This document shows positions 32,265 through 44,900 of a stretch of DNA of 64,000 bases, one piece after another (position 1 is the stretch's first letter; each line of letters starts with the position of its first letter). Source of the stretch: Lentinula raphanica (Eukaryota; Basidiomycota; Agaricomycetes; Agaricales; Omphalotaceae); contig JANVFP010000027.1 of assembly GCA_027919835.1 (NCBI GenBank), positions 186,001 to 250,000 of the forward strand, in the 5' to 3' direction. The translations under genes were made by a program, and so were the position numbers. The notes beneath the pieces were generated by a model. It was not told the DNA's origin. It saw only the letters and a list, made by a program, of their open reading frames with translations, and made no database searches.

Positions 32265-35200
32265 TCCGGGAATGTATGATAGACCAACGTAGTGATATGT
32301 ACACTGTGCGTCCTAGTAGTATATGTCTTATGTAGTTTGCTGTACGCCCCCTCGTATGCATGCCTGGAATGTCTATGGTGGACGATGCAACCGATTGACT
32401 GAGTCTTGAGTCTATCTGACAGAAGGTAGTTCATGGTACACACAAAAAAGTCTGTCAACGGAGGCAGGCCTAAGGCAGGCCCAAGACCGAAGCTCATCGT
32501 CCTTGCCTCATCTATTTCTGCAATATACCGAGTACTGTGCCTTTACTCTTTGTCGCTGTCTTCTCCATTACCCTCCCCCCGACATCAGGGAGGAACGCAA
32601 GTCCCAGGGGAGGATACGATCGAATCCAGTATCTGTACGCAAGGAGATAGATGAGACAAGAGAACAGTCCGAAGTTCGAATGGTGTTCGAAAGGCCCTCA
32701 CCTACTCAAATCTTCGAATTGGTTCTTGTCTGTCCTATACACGTCATCGTCGTTCTCGCCACTCTTGCCTTCGAAAAACTCCTCCTGCCCGAGGATCTCT
32801 TCACTCTCCAATCCACAGACCTCTAAATCCTTCGCCCTCACTCAAAATGACTCCGTCCATCACCGCCATGACCAGAACCAAAACTCCCCGCATGTGGCTG
32901 TGACAGTGACGCTGAGTGGTCTCTGGATCATCTGGAGACGGTGACTGAGAAGGTGATGCCGGAGTCAGTGGTCTTCAACGTCTCAACATCTATAACCTTG
33001 GATGTGGATGTGTACCGATGTATGATGTGTGATGGATTTGCGTTGGTGGTGAGGTGGATGTCTCGAGACACGGAGCTGGCATTTTTCAACGTTCGGATTC
33101 TCATTATTGTAGCCTGGCCCATGGGCTCCGTCGTGCTCAAAAGCCTTGAGACGGAAAATAGTGTCAAGAGTGCCGGATAGATGCGTCAAGATGTTGTGTT
33201 GCTGTATGAACCTAGGTATGTTTGGTTTAGACATTGGGTTTGACACCGTCGATGTGAAAGGTGATGTGGATAGTTGGAAAGGGAAATGAACAGGGCGTCG
33301 GGCGACGTGTACGTTCGGTCTGGCATATTGTCGGCACTCTGAATGCATGTATAAGGCTTTGTGGGTCTGAAAATTTGTGTAGAAGAAGGCGTACTTGGGC
33401 TTCACCAAATTCGTGACACCAGACTTCCTCATCCATCTTATCCGTGTCTTCATCATTAGACGATATTCATGATAGTGGCCTTCCTCAGAGAGCTATTCAG
33501 CATACGCGAAATGCGAGAATTGGGGCGGGCACATAAAAGGGGTTGGGTTAGGTGAGATGAAGAGGAACGAGTTAAAGTGGAAGGTGTAAGGCCTAAGTGA
33601 GGGAATCTTCCTTCAAAGTTTCGAAGAGTGAGGGTATCGAGTAGGCAGGGAGTTTGAATGTATCAGAGAGAAAGACGGTCCGGGAAGAGATCATTTCGAC
33701 GAACAGCGTGACCATTTGCTGAAACCCTATTTGAAGCTCCGTTTTTAATGGTTTTGACTCTCGAGTCTTGGAGTTGAGATAAGAAGGTGAGAGGGAAGAG
33801 GTAGCGGGAAGCACACGACTATCGATCAAGGTCTAAAGCTGAAACGACCTCCCTGGGCGAGAATGAGATTCTCGATCTGATCCTAAAGACGATGCTATGT
33901 TATGAAAATTTGAGCAGCGAGTGATGAGGATGTTTGAGAGTCCCCTCACCTATCTCATCCTTCGGGCTAGACAGATATGTGACTCTCTTTCTCCGAGTCC
34001 TCGTCGTCGTCATTATTGTGTCGCGGAAGGATAAAGAGGAGAAGAAGGGCGAGGCGCTGAGGAGCTGTGATTCCTCGATTTCCTCCACCTTTTTCAGTCT
34101 CGGATTCGTATTTCCTCCGCATCATTCTGTCATCATGTTTCCCGGTTCGCCTCTTCGTGCTCCTCGTTGTACTCGGTTTCGCGTTATGTAAAGTTGACCT
34201 TGCGTGCCACCCTTCCTCCGCTCCCAAACACTCTCGGCGTTCTCCAGCTACCCTCTCAGCGCAGGTGCGAGCGATAGCAGAATGAGGACATCTCCTTTCG
34301 TGACCGATGTTTGACCTGCAGCTCAAGAAGTACCACCCAAAGACTGAGGGGTACATAGACATTCTGGACCAGTGTTCGACACCCCAACTATTGATGTGTA
34401 TATGCGGCATTGGAGAGGTGTGTGTCAATCGCCGGTATCGTTGTTGTGAGAGGTGAGGACACCGTCATCGTTGTGATCGCAAGTGTAAGAGAGCAAGACG
34501 TTGTAGGAGCGGGAGTAGACGGAGATGTCAGAGATTGAAACGAGCTCTAGATGTAGGAGGCGGTGGCTTGTATCCTCCTCCCACTTGTTCATCTTTGTCT
34601 AGAGCAGGCCCGAAACATGAGTTGAGCAGCCCATTGTGTCCAACTGCATCTACTTCGTTATGTAAGCACCGCGGCATCAAAGACAAGGATTCAAGACTTT
34701 GGAGATGCCAGATAGGATCTTCGAAGAATATAGCTTCGTCTGCTCTGTACTTGGAATTGTTCGAGTCTCGACACTCAACATTTCACGTTTGCTGAGTGGG
34801 GGTGACGCGTCGAAGGGTAGAAGCACGAATCGAGAACGTATATTAGAGAGAGCGGCAAGTGAAGAGAGTTCAAGAGACTGAGGCTGAGCGCTGAAGCTTG
34901 AGCCAAAGGAGTCATGCGGGGCGTGGGCAATGCAACTGAAGCATGGTGCGAAACCAGCTCGAATTTACTCTGACACAAGAGGGGATAGTCTGGACAACAA
35001 CGGAGGGGTTGAATGGACGGTTGCAGGGGAATCTAGACTGAGAGTGGTGGCAGTCGCAGTTGAAAGCATAGGAAGCGGTATTGAAGCTGTTTCTGTGATG
35101 GATTGTCGATTGCTCTTCAGATTCTTCAATCAGCACTTTTCAACCCCATCTTGTCCCTCTCAAGCCCATGAGACGAGCACCGTCTAAGTCAATCACTTCG

Positions 35201-35570
35201 ATATGCTCAAAATTCTTGATCCTCGATGAATGTTGAACGTGAGGCCTGAGGTACGACCGCCATTGTCGCGTCAGAACCGTCTCAGTGGAGTCTGTAGTCA
35301 AGTCGTGTGTTTGTGTTTGTTTACTTCGCACATACGATTTTAGCCCATCGGTCACATCCCCAAACACATCCCCAAACACATTGCTTGAGCTCTGAGTTCA
35401 AATGTTACGTTGAACGTTGAAAGAGGGCTTTGAGAGCTAACCTACTCTCCCAAAGGCTACATATCATAACCTCTTGAGAATCTGATTCGAAGCCGCAACC
35501 TGTTTGAATCTTTGCGTAAAGCGCCGTCCAATGGCAACACCATCAATCCGATGGTCACCCCCACCTCCCT
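32265..35570. other. Long stretch without a supported gene, paralogous to 41.9-45 kb
   Basis: 32,830-33,470 parallels 42,330-43,060: both have MTR-initiated short frames, a VVDVY/DVDVYRCM stretch, and a VAWPM.SVVL block that reads in different frames. The two copies have each collected stops and shifts, so if a small gene was once here it is now degraded. 33,500-35,570 holds only short frames on both strands. From about 35,400 the upstream block of the next secreted-protein copy begins. Confidence 0.45.
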
Positions 35571-35731
35571 ATACTGTACCGCAAACGAGAGTTAGCTGCC
35601 TCATAAGCGACGGCCCAGCTTGCCGTCCCGGTGTTCTTTTGTATATATATACGGAATAGGGCCGTTTCACCGAGCTACTGTGTTGCCGCAATTGCCGCAA
35701 GCGCACTTCAGGCGCTGACACAGCTTTTTGC

Positions 35732-35791
35732 CTGGAGGCTGAATTAGGCAAGGTCGTCTCAGAGGTCGACCTTGCCTAATTCGGCCTCCAG
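35732..35791. repeat. Inverted repeat with 25-bp arms near the transposon left end
   Basis: The arms 35732-35756 and 35767-35791 start CTGGAGGC and end GCCTCCAG, with one mismatch and a 10-base spacer. It lies 90 bases before the alpha-kinase ATG, in its presumed leader. It could be a transposase-binding or expression-control structure. Confidence 0.8.
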
Positions 35792-35882
35792 AGAATTTCG
35801 GGCGCTTTTTCAATTTCTCTCTCAGCTTCGACTTCTTTTCTCTATTCTTTCATGCTGTGATATCATCATTCTTTACTTCTTG

Positions 35883-38209
35883 ATGTCCAGACCATCGAGT
35901 TCCGTCATTGCATCTATTACCAATGCTCAAGCAGTATCATGTGAACGTTGTAATGTCTGTCCTATTGAAGGAAAACATTACTTCGTGAAATCAAGCAAGA
36001 ATGGTCCGAGTCGTCGAGTGTGCAGCAACTGTTACCAACACTATGTGGAGAAAAAGGATAGACAGAACTCGGTAGCTGCTTCTGCAGGTAATATCTGCAT
36101 ATGATTCATATTATAAGCACGCTAAATGAAACTGCTCAGGTGGTAGTATGAGCGTAATCCACACACAAAGTACCTCAGCTAGGATTCAAAAAGATGTTAA
36201 TAAGGCTCAGCGAGGAGGTACGTAGGATACGTTAGGGATTTTTGGACCTCATATACTAACGTCTATGTAGAATTCGAAGGACAACACATAGTCAAGGCTG
36301 TATCAAATCTCAAGCCTATGGCACCTCCTCCCAATATTCCTCTTGCTGTCAAGATTCCTTTTCCTGAGCATCTCCGGAGTAGGATTGGCGGTCACACAGG
36401 CTATAGCTCTGCTCATGAATTATATTCTTCATGTCATCAGTTCTTTCATGACCGAGCAATGTGTGCCGGTAATACTGAACTCGTTACTTTGAGTGCAACA
36501 ATGGTTTATGCAAAGGGTGGTAGGTTCAAAGCAGTTGGGGTATGTCTTTGTCCTCCTCAAGTGTTGCGTCTTGCTCAAGAGATGTTTGACAGGATGTTAC
36601 TGCAATAATTCCACATATCAACGTTCGTGTCGGATATCACGATCTCTACAGTGTTCTATACATCTACCTTCTTCCACTCTGGTTGAAGTATTCCCGGAAC
36701 GTTCAGCTCCTTCAATCCGATACTGTCCTCTGCAATGACCTTCACGCGGCAATGCTTGCAAAGACTCCTGATATTGACGTAATCAAGGACAAGTGCTATG
36801 AGGTCAAAGGGCGAAACAAAACAAAGTCTCTCATTCGTAACAAGCCCATCAAAGTTTTCCTCCACGTTGATGCCAAATTTGTGAATGAGGCAGACTTTCG
36901 ACGTGTCCAGTTCACAGAAGATGAGGCTCCAGATATAGATTCGGTGATGACATATGTGCGCTTTCATATTTATGAGCAAATTATTTGATCTAACTTCAGG
37001 ACCAGACTGTAACTAGATCAGCTACGACTTCCACAAAACGTCGTCGTTCTACCGATTCCTTCTATGATTCTTCTGCTGGGGATGGACCGGTTGCAATCAA
37101 GAAATCCAAACTTACTCAAGATTCTTTCGTTGTGCCCGTTACTATCGATAATCCCATCTCAATCCCTTCGCCTTCACCTTCTGTCTCAAGGGCTGACATT
37201 CGTCAGGCGCTTATTCAGCAAACTGTTCTCCGCCAAAATTCAGGTAAGAGTATTGCCCCTGTTGATACTAGATATCGGTCTCAATCTATCTAGCTCCTGT
37301 TTCATTGAAATGTGTCGTTCATTGTCTTCCAGATTTCTCATGGTCAGACTTGATTGAGAATCCAACGAAATCTCAGAATTTGCGCCAAAATTTTCCCGGT
37401 ATAGAGACGACAGTGATATATGATCCAAAGCAGACAGCTCATGAAGGTTCCTTCAAGATGGCCTTGGTACATTGCTCCACTTCGAAGATTGTCGTGGGTG
37501 AAGGTACCAGAGTTTGTCTCAAACGCTGCTTCGATCGTGATGTCACCAACGGTGAAAAGCTCATGTACTGCAAGGACAAGCAGTTCGAAGAGCTTTCCCG
37601 AGAGCTGAACTGCTTGCTTTGGGCAAAAATCATGCTTCGCCTTGTATATGATTATATTGACAGCGCAAACGAAAGCTCCGGATCGGTTCCTCCATTTTCC
37701 ATTCCGAAACTACATTTCGTTGATGCTGCTCTTGCTGTCGTAACTGCAGCTGATGGACGTGAAGAGTTTTACATGATCGAAGAGCTTATTCCAGAGAATC
37801 ATGGATGGTCTTTCACCAAGTATATATGTAACAACTCCGCGGTGCCATTGCTATCCAATAATCTGGAGTCTCAACATACTGCAGAAAGAAATCACTGTGC
37901 TCGTTTCCTTTCTTTTGCACAGCATATCCAATACATTCAGACCTCATCACTTGCTTTCACAAGTGACTTTCAGGGCGCAAACCATCTTTTGACTGATCCT
38001 CAAATAATCACTGATCCGTAAGTGTCATTATTGATGTTCTCATCTATTACATTTGCTCAAGTCTTCATAGCCTTCTTGGTACCCAGCTCTTTGCACGTGG
38101 AAATGTTGCCTTTGATATGCTTTTGACTACACACATCTGTTCTGGCAATGAGTTTTGTGAATTTTATAAGCCTTCTAGATCTAATTTTACTGCACCTGAC
38201 TCCGCCTAG
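35883..38209 (+). CDS. Zinc-ribbon plus alpha-kinase-like protein, transposon-borne
   Basis: Seven exons join in frame: 35883-36087, 36140-36217, 36271-36539, 36593-36955, 37000-37243, 37294-38017 and 38071-38209, giving 673 residues. The N-terminus has CERCNVC and CSNC (about residues 18-24 and 44-47), a C4-type zinc-binding pattern. A central stretch near residues 305-330 is basic (STKRRRSTDS) and could target the nucleus. The C-terminal ~270 residues look like an alpha-kinase (MHCK/eEF2K class): VCLKRCFDR (candidate ATP-site lysine), FYMIEELIPE, then AFTSDFQGANHLLTDPQIITDP, with the D-x-Q-G and LTDPQI signatures. THICSGNEFCEFYKP fits the zinc-binding end of that fold. It should phosphorylate Ser/Thr on proteins. 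Its place between the TIRs and opposite the transposase suggests cargo or a regulator of transposition. Confidence 0.82.
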
Positions 38210-38358
38210 TCTAATATACCATTTCTTTCAATGCATCTACACTCATTTGAAATTTCTTGATATCCACTATAGTCTCCTTTACACTTCTCACTCATTTTGC
38301 AATAGTTAGAATACATCACTTTGAATTTATATACCCATTACTAGTAGAGAACAATTTA

Positions 38359-40285
38359 TTACACAGCTAATGATTCTTCGACCTCTTCTTCTGAGTCAGT
38401 AAAATCAACAGACAACATTGACCTGTCGGAGTCAACACCATCCATCTCCTTTTCCTCCTCCTCTTCATCCGTAAAATCAACTTCAAAATAGTTTTCACTA
38501 TCTTGGCGGAAAAATGGATTTGCAATTTCCTGATCAGTCAAACCCTCTTCACCAATAACTTTGCCATTGTAGCGCAGCTCTGCCTGGCCTTCCATCAAAT
38601 TGACCATTTCAGAATTGATCAGCTCTTCATTTGCCAAAAACTCTTGAACTTCATGACTAAGAGTCATGTTGTTCTGAGTTTCAGACTGAAAGAGCTGAAG
38701 AAGACTGGTGTATACATCCCAGAATGTGTGTATAGTGATATCAGGGGAATGGAGCTCATGTTCTAGGAAATATAAAGCTCGTTGGTTGAATTCAGGTGGT
38801 GTCAACTGAAAAACTGGATGATCGGGAGGTGCATATTTTGCTTCCATTTTCTGAAGAAGGTCTTCATCTACACCAATCTGTAATATACATTATATCAAAA
38901 ACTTGTTTTACTGCTAAAATTCTGTTAATCCTACCTTGAAATCTACTGCACCATATTGATGCGGGAATTTTTGAATAAGTGCAGGGATTCCATGAGGAAG
39001 GACTTTATGACGGTCTGGACGAGGCTTTGAGTGATTTCGTCGATTTGCCCAGGCATCACATTCTTTTTGCATGAATGGGATGGCTAGCTGACGGAAAACA
39101 AGGCTATGAATTTGGATCTATGAAATCAGATTGTAATCTTGGATTGGGCAAACTTACTATTCGAGATTTACATCAGGATCATATAAACCAGAAAGTACAC
39201 CTTTGTTGAATAGATCTTCAAATCCAGGAGCAAAATCCCTCCGATATACAGACCTAATATGATTACAGTCAAAGTCTACAAATTCAAAGATAGGAAAACT
39301 CACCAGTTGATTTCTGATTTGATATTCTTTTTCTTTCGCATGAATCTATGCTGAAGTGTACCTTGCAAACTGGGATCAAGATGCTGTCTAATCTCTGTTT
39401 GCATATTTGCCACTCCAAAATTCTCAGAACCTGGATCACTCATGCTAGTCAATGGGATGTAACCTAGATATCATACTCAGGATGAAGGTAAAATGAGCCT
39501 ATATGGATATAACATACCAGCACATGTAGAATCCTTGAGGTTGCGTGCAGCACCAAGATAATAGCTATTGATCAGTATAGGATTTTTATTTGTCCACCAG
39601 CATTTAACCCAATGGTTATATCCAGTGAAAGGATCAATGGCATTATGAAAGCGGAGACCAAACCGTTGAAACTTGTCATGCTGATCCAGGCACCACATAT
39701 CCGATACACCTGCAGCATAGTAAATACGCCGTCGGAATCTGTTTCCTCTTCTTGCTGCAACTGCTTCAGGTTCAACGGTTTGTAATAGTTTCAAAATGAT
39801 CTCTCTATCACAACTTGTGTTAGTATCTGAAATCAACTTGATACAATCACTAACCTTGTTGCTTTTATGCCATACTCCAAACTCAACATGATCCTGATTC
39901 CCTCAGCACCTTTAGTCAGAAACTTTTCCTTGATTTTCTCTACAGATGCTCGTACTGTTTCCACAGTATGGGCCTGTTTACGTGTAGACAATAGACCCCA
40001 ATCTTGTAGCCATCGCCTATACGTATACACACTTTTGCATTGTGAGATATCACATAAAAACATAGGAATACTGTCCATACCTCAAACCATAAGCATCTGT
40101 ATCATAATATTCCTTGAGAAGCTCAACTGCTTCTGTATCTGCAATGCTCAGGCGCCAGAACTGTTCTATGACATCCCTCAAAGTTTCTTTCGGAGCTATG
40201 AATGCAGAGCATCAACAGATCAAAGCTGATCCATAGAGAAGCAATACTCACGATTGGGCCGATGCTGATTCTTTTGTTTGGGCAT
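38359..40285 (-). CDS. Integrase-type DDE transposase (IS3EU-like)
   Basis: Eight exons join in frame: 40285-40252, 40195-40081, 40016-39855, 39804-39518, 39463-39304, 39253-39158, 39103-38935 and 38877-38359, giving 513 residues. The N-terminal half is helical with YGLRRWLQDWG and AVAARRGNRFRRRIYYAAGV, like the DNA-binding part of this family. The catalytic core reads SDMWCLDQHDKFQRFGLRFH (first Asp), DPFTGYNHWVKCWWTNKNP, then MSDPGSENFGVANMQ (second Asp) and KKKNIKSEINWSVYRRDFAP (Glu). That is the D-D-E order of rve-fold integrases. FMQKECDAWANRRNHSKPRP and HKVLPHGIPALIQ follow. The tail is very acidic (VDFTDEEEEEKEMDG). It should cut and join the TIR ends of this element. The frame is intact. 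It converges on the alpha-kinase gene with 149 bases between stops. Confidence 0.88.
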
Positions 40286-40414
40286 AACAAAGATGTAACT
40301 CAACAATGGTAATCCTATGCTGAGTATGAACAGTGGTGAAGAGAAGTGCCTATGGACGTAGCAAGAATAGTGAAATTTGGATTACATGATATTGGCGCTT
40401 AGCATCAAGTGTAA

Positions 40415-40471
40415 TTACATAACACCGGATACACCGGGTTAAGCGTGGTTACATAACGCCGGATACACCGG
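40415..40471 (+). repeat. Two subterminal direct repeats of the transposon
   Basis: TTACATAACACCGGATACAC.. at 40415 and TTACATAACGCCGGATACAC.. at 40449 are 23-bp near-identical copies 11 bases apart. They lie just inside the right TIR. Subterminal repeats are typical transposase-binding sites. Confidence 0.75.
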
Positions 40472-40686
40472 TAAGCGAGGCAGCTAACTCTCGTTTGCGG
40501 TAATACTGCGCCGTCGCATCTCGATGCCTCCGATTCAATCCGGGAACAAACGGGACACGTCGCTCAACACAGCCTTTTTTTCACCTTCAACCGTAACATT
40601 CATCATCTGGTACGTGAACCCCCCCCCCCCCCCAAATTCCTCTGAAGCTCTCTGAAACTGGCTCTAGTACGTCAAGGTCACAAAAA

Positions 40687-40703
40687 GATTCGCTGGTCGA
40701 ATC
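40687..40703 (+). promoter_or_regulatory. 17-bp palindrome upstream of secreted-protein copy B
   Basis: GATTCGCTGGTCGAATC, a perfect inverted repeat around CTGGT, is followed by the shared TTGCTGGCAAGCATGTAGG. It lies 394 bases before the start codon of copy B, between that gene and the transposon. Confidence 0.6.
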
Positions 40704-41080
40704 TATATTCTCTTGCTGGCAAGCATGTAGGTCATCTCTTTTTCGTCTGTATTCCGAAACTGAGGGTCTTTGTTTTTCGTACGTTTCGATAGTCCATCTC
40801 AACCTCAGTTGTTCATCATTCAACATCTGCGATCATCCTTATCGATTTTCTCAGTAGGTACATACATATTTTGTCTCGATCTCGAAGCTCACCTCTTCAA
40901 TCAAAATCCTCATGAGCAGTTCATTGAATATTCAAGCAGCTTTGCGTTCAAATTCAATTCACACCTCCCCTTTTTTCGTCTACTATCCGGCTCACTCAGT
41001 AGGTTGATTTCTGTTATGCTGAAGACCAATGACTCTTAGGAACACCCTTGACTCGACAGCTTTGTCCCTCGATTGTTCCG

Positions 41081-41940
41081 ATGCGCCTACTACCGTTTTC
41101 CCTATGTTCACTATCAGTGTTCCTCCTTTCCTGCCACTCGATCTCCGTGGTCATGGCTGTTCCGTTCCCTACCCCAGCCGGCCCTAGTAAGTTCCTTGTT
41201 ATATGATTATTTAATGTTTTTTAAATATGTAAATTGTCTTAGAAAAAGTGAATATCATGAAGCTATGGGTTGAAGTCCTCAATCTAGAGGAATGGCGACT
41301 TCAGCTTGGTTCCAAGACATTAGCAAATCCCTCGAACATAGATGACAACAAATGGAAGTTCAAGTGGACTGAATACAGCTCTAAGCGGGGGTATGGCCCG
41401 AATTTCGTCGAACTGGGAGCATTCCAAGTCCCTTCAGGCTCCCGATTTGGCAAAGATGACAAGAACGCCGTGAAGGATGGAATAGGAACATTACGAGCAG
41501 GTAACTTAGAAGCTCTATTGGAAGATCTGCTGGTTTCTCTCTCTCCTGAAACTACTTCCACTTGTCATTCTGACTCCACCACTCAACATGACTCCCCTGC
41601 TCGACTGAAGTTGCCTCCCAGAGTCACTTTCACTGTCACCAGGTCAGAAAGTGACCCCCACAATGATGCTTGGGCTATATTGCTGGACTCAAAAAAACTG
41701 AATCCTATGGTTTTCCTGAAAAAATACGGTCGCGCGCCCAGTAACTGGATTCAGGCCTTGGGGACACAGGGAAGGGAGTTCAAAGAAAAGTTTCATGCAG
41801 CGCAGAAGGCGGCAGCGAAGAAAGCGGAGAAGGAGGAAGCAGAGAGATTGGCAAAGGAGGCAGCGGAGAAGGCAGAGAAGGAGGCATCAAGCTCGACGAC
41901 AGCGGGCTCGATGCTGTCAGTAGCACAGATGCTCAACTGA
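41081..41940 (+). CDS. Small secreted protein family, copy B
   Basis: Two exons (41081-41186 and 41243-41940) give 267 residues. The signal peptide MRLLPFSLCSLSVFLLSCHS leads to VVMAVPFPTPAGP. The mature part carries FVELGAFQVPSGSRFG, PPRVTFTVTRSESDPHNDAW and FLKKYGRAPSNWIQAL, matching the family order: LG(A/S/K)(F/Y), then VTF..., then YG(L/R/C)xxxxW. The tail is a highly charged coiled coil (KKAEKEEAERLAKEAAEKAE) ending MLSVAQMLN, similar to the end of copy A. It has an intact frame. Its upstream region is interrupted at 35577-40502 by the transposon, which may have changed its regulation. Confidence 0.75.
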
Positions 41941-44900
41941 TCTATCTGAAGCTATCCAGGAATGTCGGATGGGACCAGTTGAAGTTCATATCATAATATG
42001 TGCACCTATGTAGTATGCCCTATGCCCTATGCATGTCAATATGCTTTTCTGAAGGTTCTAATTGCATTCATCCACATCATGGTTGACACGGACGATTCAA
42101 TGCTCTAAGTACTAGTACTGAGTCGCAAAATTGTCAACCATTGTATGCGAGGAGAAAGATGAGTCAAGGGAACATCATGAATGTTGTTTGTAAGTCTCCC
42201 CCACCTTATCATAATATGTGCACCTATTGGTTGTCCGTTCTATAGCACGTCATCGTCGTTTTCGTCACAATCCTCAAATTCATACAACCTATTCACCCCC
42301 GTCCGTCTCTCTGCTCTTCATTCCCCAGCCCTGATACCGCCATGACTAGAATCACACCTCGCTGCATGCGACAAGCACGATGCTCAGCAGACTTTGATTA
42401 TCTGAAGACAGAGAGACTGAGTACTAAGGAGGTGATGCGAAATCGGTGGTCTCCGACATTCATGGCCTCGGTTGTGGATGTGTACCACTGTATGGAGTCC
42501 GATGAGCTTGCACTGGTAGTGAGGTGAATGACTCGAAGCACGGGGCAGGGAGGAGGAAGGAAGAGCAACGTTTTTTGTATCTCGGTTCTCCTTCATGAAC
42601 GTATTGCTTTAGTTTCCTTGTTAACGGTCCTCGACGTTCTCGCTCTCGTAGCCTGGCCCATGTTCTCCGTCGTCCTATCGCCATATTTGTTACCCAAGAA
42701 ATTACGACGGAGAGCCAACCGAGCGCGCGACAGATAGAATTCGTCCAGGACTGAATTTGTTGTAGGAGATGGATTAGGTTCGACCACCGTCAATCCGGAA
42801 GCTGACGCCGATCGTGAGATGAAAAGGAGGCAGAGAGATGAATGCGTCTGGGCTGGGATGTTCGTGGCACTATGAATGTATAAGGCCTTTTGAGTCTAGT
42901 AGAAAACATAGGCCATACCTCGTTTTCCTTCGAAATTGTGGATGAACCTTTTTTCCTTCTTGCGCCCTCTGTTTGAATTGATCCCATGCCATTTCGTCCC
43001 GTACCCTCGTCATTCGAATCTCCGTTATCAGACGATAGTCGTACTCGTGATGGTGGTCTTATCACGAAGCCTTAGCTATTCGACACACGCGACACTTGAA
43101 AATTCAAACCGGAGATAGTTCGAGCCGCCGAGAGACAAGGTGTTAGGCATGTAGGATGTGTCCGGGTGTTAGCAGAACGAGTTATATTGAGCGAGTGAAT
43201 GAGGAATGAGCCAAGTGAGAAGAGGTAAGGCCCAACCAAGCCTGGTCTCACACCATCTAACGTCCTCGTTCTAGTCATCCGCAACTCTACCGTGAAGAAA
43301 CGATGACGATAACGGTCATCTTTCCAAAAGCCTGTTCTTCATGAAGGCCGGAGCGGATAGGTATGGCGCAGGCGAGGTTAAAAGTGGATGTTGAGAAGGG
43401 GTTTAGTTGGGAGGACGCTTCGAGTAAGGCAGGAGGAAGAGGAGGAGCGATAGTTTAAGCTGGGAGAACTGGGATTAGCTTGAGACCGAAATGACATGTT
43501 AGAGACAGACGATGCGTACCCCACAGAGTCAAGATCACTGAGCGCGACTAGTATATCCAGTCAACGAATGTGAGTCATTAGGAGAACCTGTCCCCATCGA
43601 AGGGTGATAGGCTAAGATGATTTTTGTGTCTTCATCGTTCCCTTGCATCGGTGTCCTTTCCTTGGGTTTCCTTGGAAAGAGGAAGAAGATTAAGTAAGCC
43701 TCGCCAAATTGTAGATCGATAACACAGAGTAATTGACGAGCGAGAAGTCGATTTGTGGTCGGTGTCTCGAAAATTTCCAAACGAGGTGAGGAATACGAGC
43801 ACGCCTCAGGCTCAAATTTGAACACGAGTTTGTGTTGAGACAGAGACGGAGCTAGAGCGCACAGATCTCGTCCTTTTCCTTCCTGTTCAACCGTAACAGG
43901 TGTGACGAGACCCAACCTTGATCTGGATCCATTTCCGGTCGAATCGATGAAGTATTGAGGCATACAATAACCAGAGGGTGTAGAGTGACGCGGATACGAT
44001 GCGGGATGCAGGACAGGTAGAAGCAAAGTTGCCGGAGTTAGGGTACACATGAGGCTCAGCGCCCAGCCGTTGATCATTGAACATTTTGAATAGTGGGCAT
44101 GGACCTCTGAAGTGGGGCTGATTGTCCAATCCCTAGGGCCTTGTTTCCCGCAGTGCCTCAACGTGTGTTCGTTGTCCTATCGTAGATATCTTGTAACGCC
44201 TTGTGTGCAATGAAAGAAGCCAAGTGATCATGAAAAAGAGAGGAAAGAGAGCTCAGAGCGCGCGGGAGGTGGGAGTTCTGCTGACGTCATCGAAGTAAAC
44301 GGTCCGTAACATCCGATGACATTTTCGCGCTTACCATCGGGATTCGGGACCACGACCAAGAACTAACGACGTCGACAACTCGCATTTTCTTCAGCCTTCA
44401 GCGCTTCAGCTTCAGCATGCCCTATAAACGTGTGTTCCATCTTTCTAGCTATATAGTACACTCAAATCTCTCAATGTCTTTCCGCTTTCTTGGACGAAGA
44501 CTTTTCATCCACCGTCTCTTCGAGAGTCCTTCTACTCCCACACTTACAACCCAAACTGCCCGAACAGAATGAACACTTCAGAGGTCCCACTGAACTGATA
44601 ATGCACTGCTCTGGCGCGTAGGGAAAGACGAAGGAAGAAGGAAGTATATATCGAGCTCGAGGTGCCTTCCTTTAGGCTTGACGAGGCTTGACGAACAAAC
44701 CACCGAACGATGTAGGTGCACGGATGGAGGAAGAGAGCTGAGGGAGTAAGCCGGTTGAACAATTGGCGTTAGATTCTGCTGGGATTCTATTTGGAGGTTC
44801 ACTCTTGTTCCATCCTGGTCCTGGGTAGGAAAGAGAGGATGGAAAGGCGCTGGAAAGAACCTGGGTATTGAAGGGTATTCGGAGGGGACGTTGTGTCGCC

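Larger units (their letters stand above)
35577..40502. mobile_element. 4.9-kb IS3EU-like DNA transposon carrying an alpha-kinase gene
   Basis: The ends are perfect 26-bp inverted repeats, 35577-35602 and 40477-40502, starting TACCGCAAACGAG. A 6-bp direct target duplication ATACTG flanks it at 35571-35576 and 40503-40508. The paralogous uninterrupted site is 30867-30872. It holds two convergent genes: the alpha-kinase-like gene on the plus strand (35883-38209) and a DDE integrase on the minus strand (38359-40285). IS3EU elements are known for integrase-like transposases, about 6-bp duplications and TAY-type termini, which agrees. The intact frames, perfect TIRs and perfect TSD suggest a recent, possibly still active copy. 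The element is inserted upstream of secreted-protein copy B and displaces part of its 5' region by 4.9 kb. Confidence 0.9.

Noticed and set aside
43535..44161. A 208-codon open frame on the minus strand
   Set aside because: No signal peptide, domain or splice support, and no counterpart kept open in the paralogous region at 33.5-34.9 kb.
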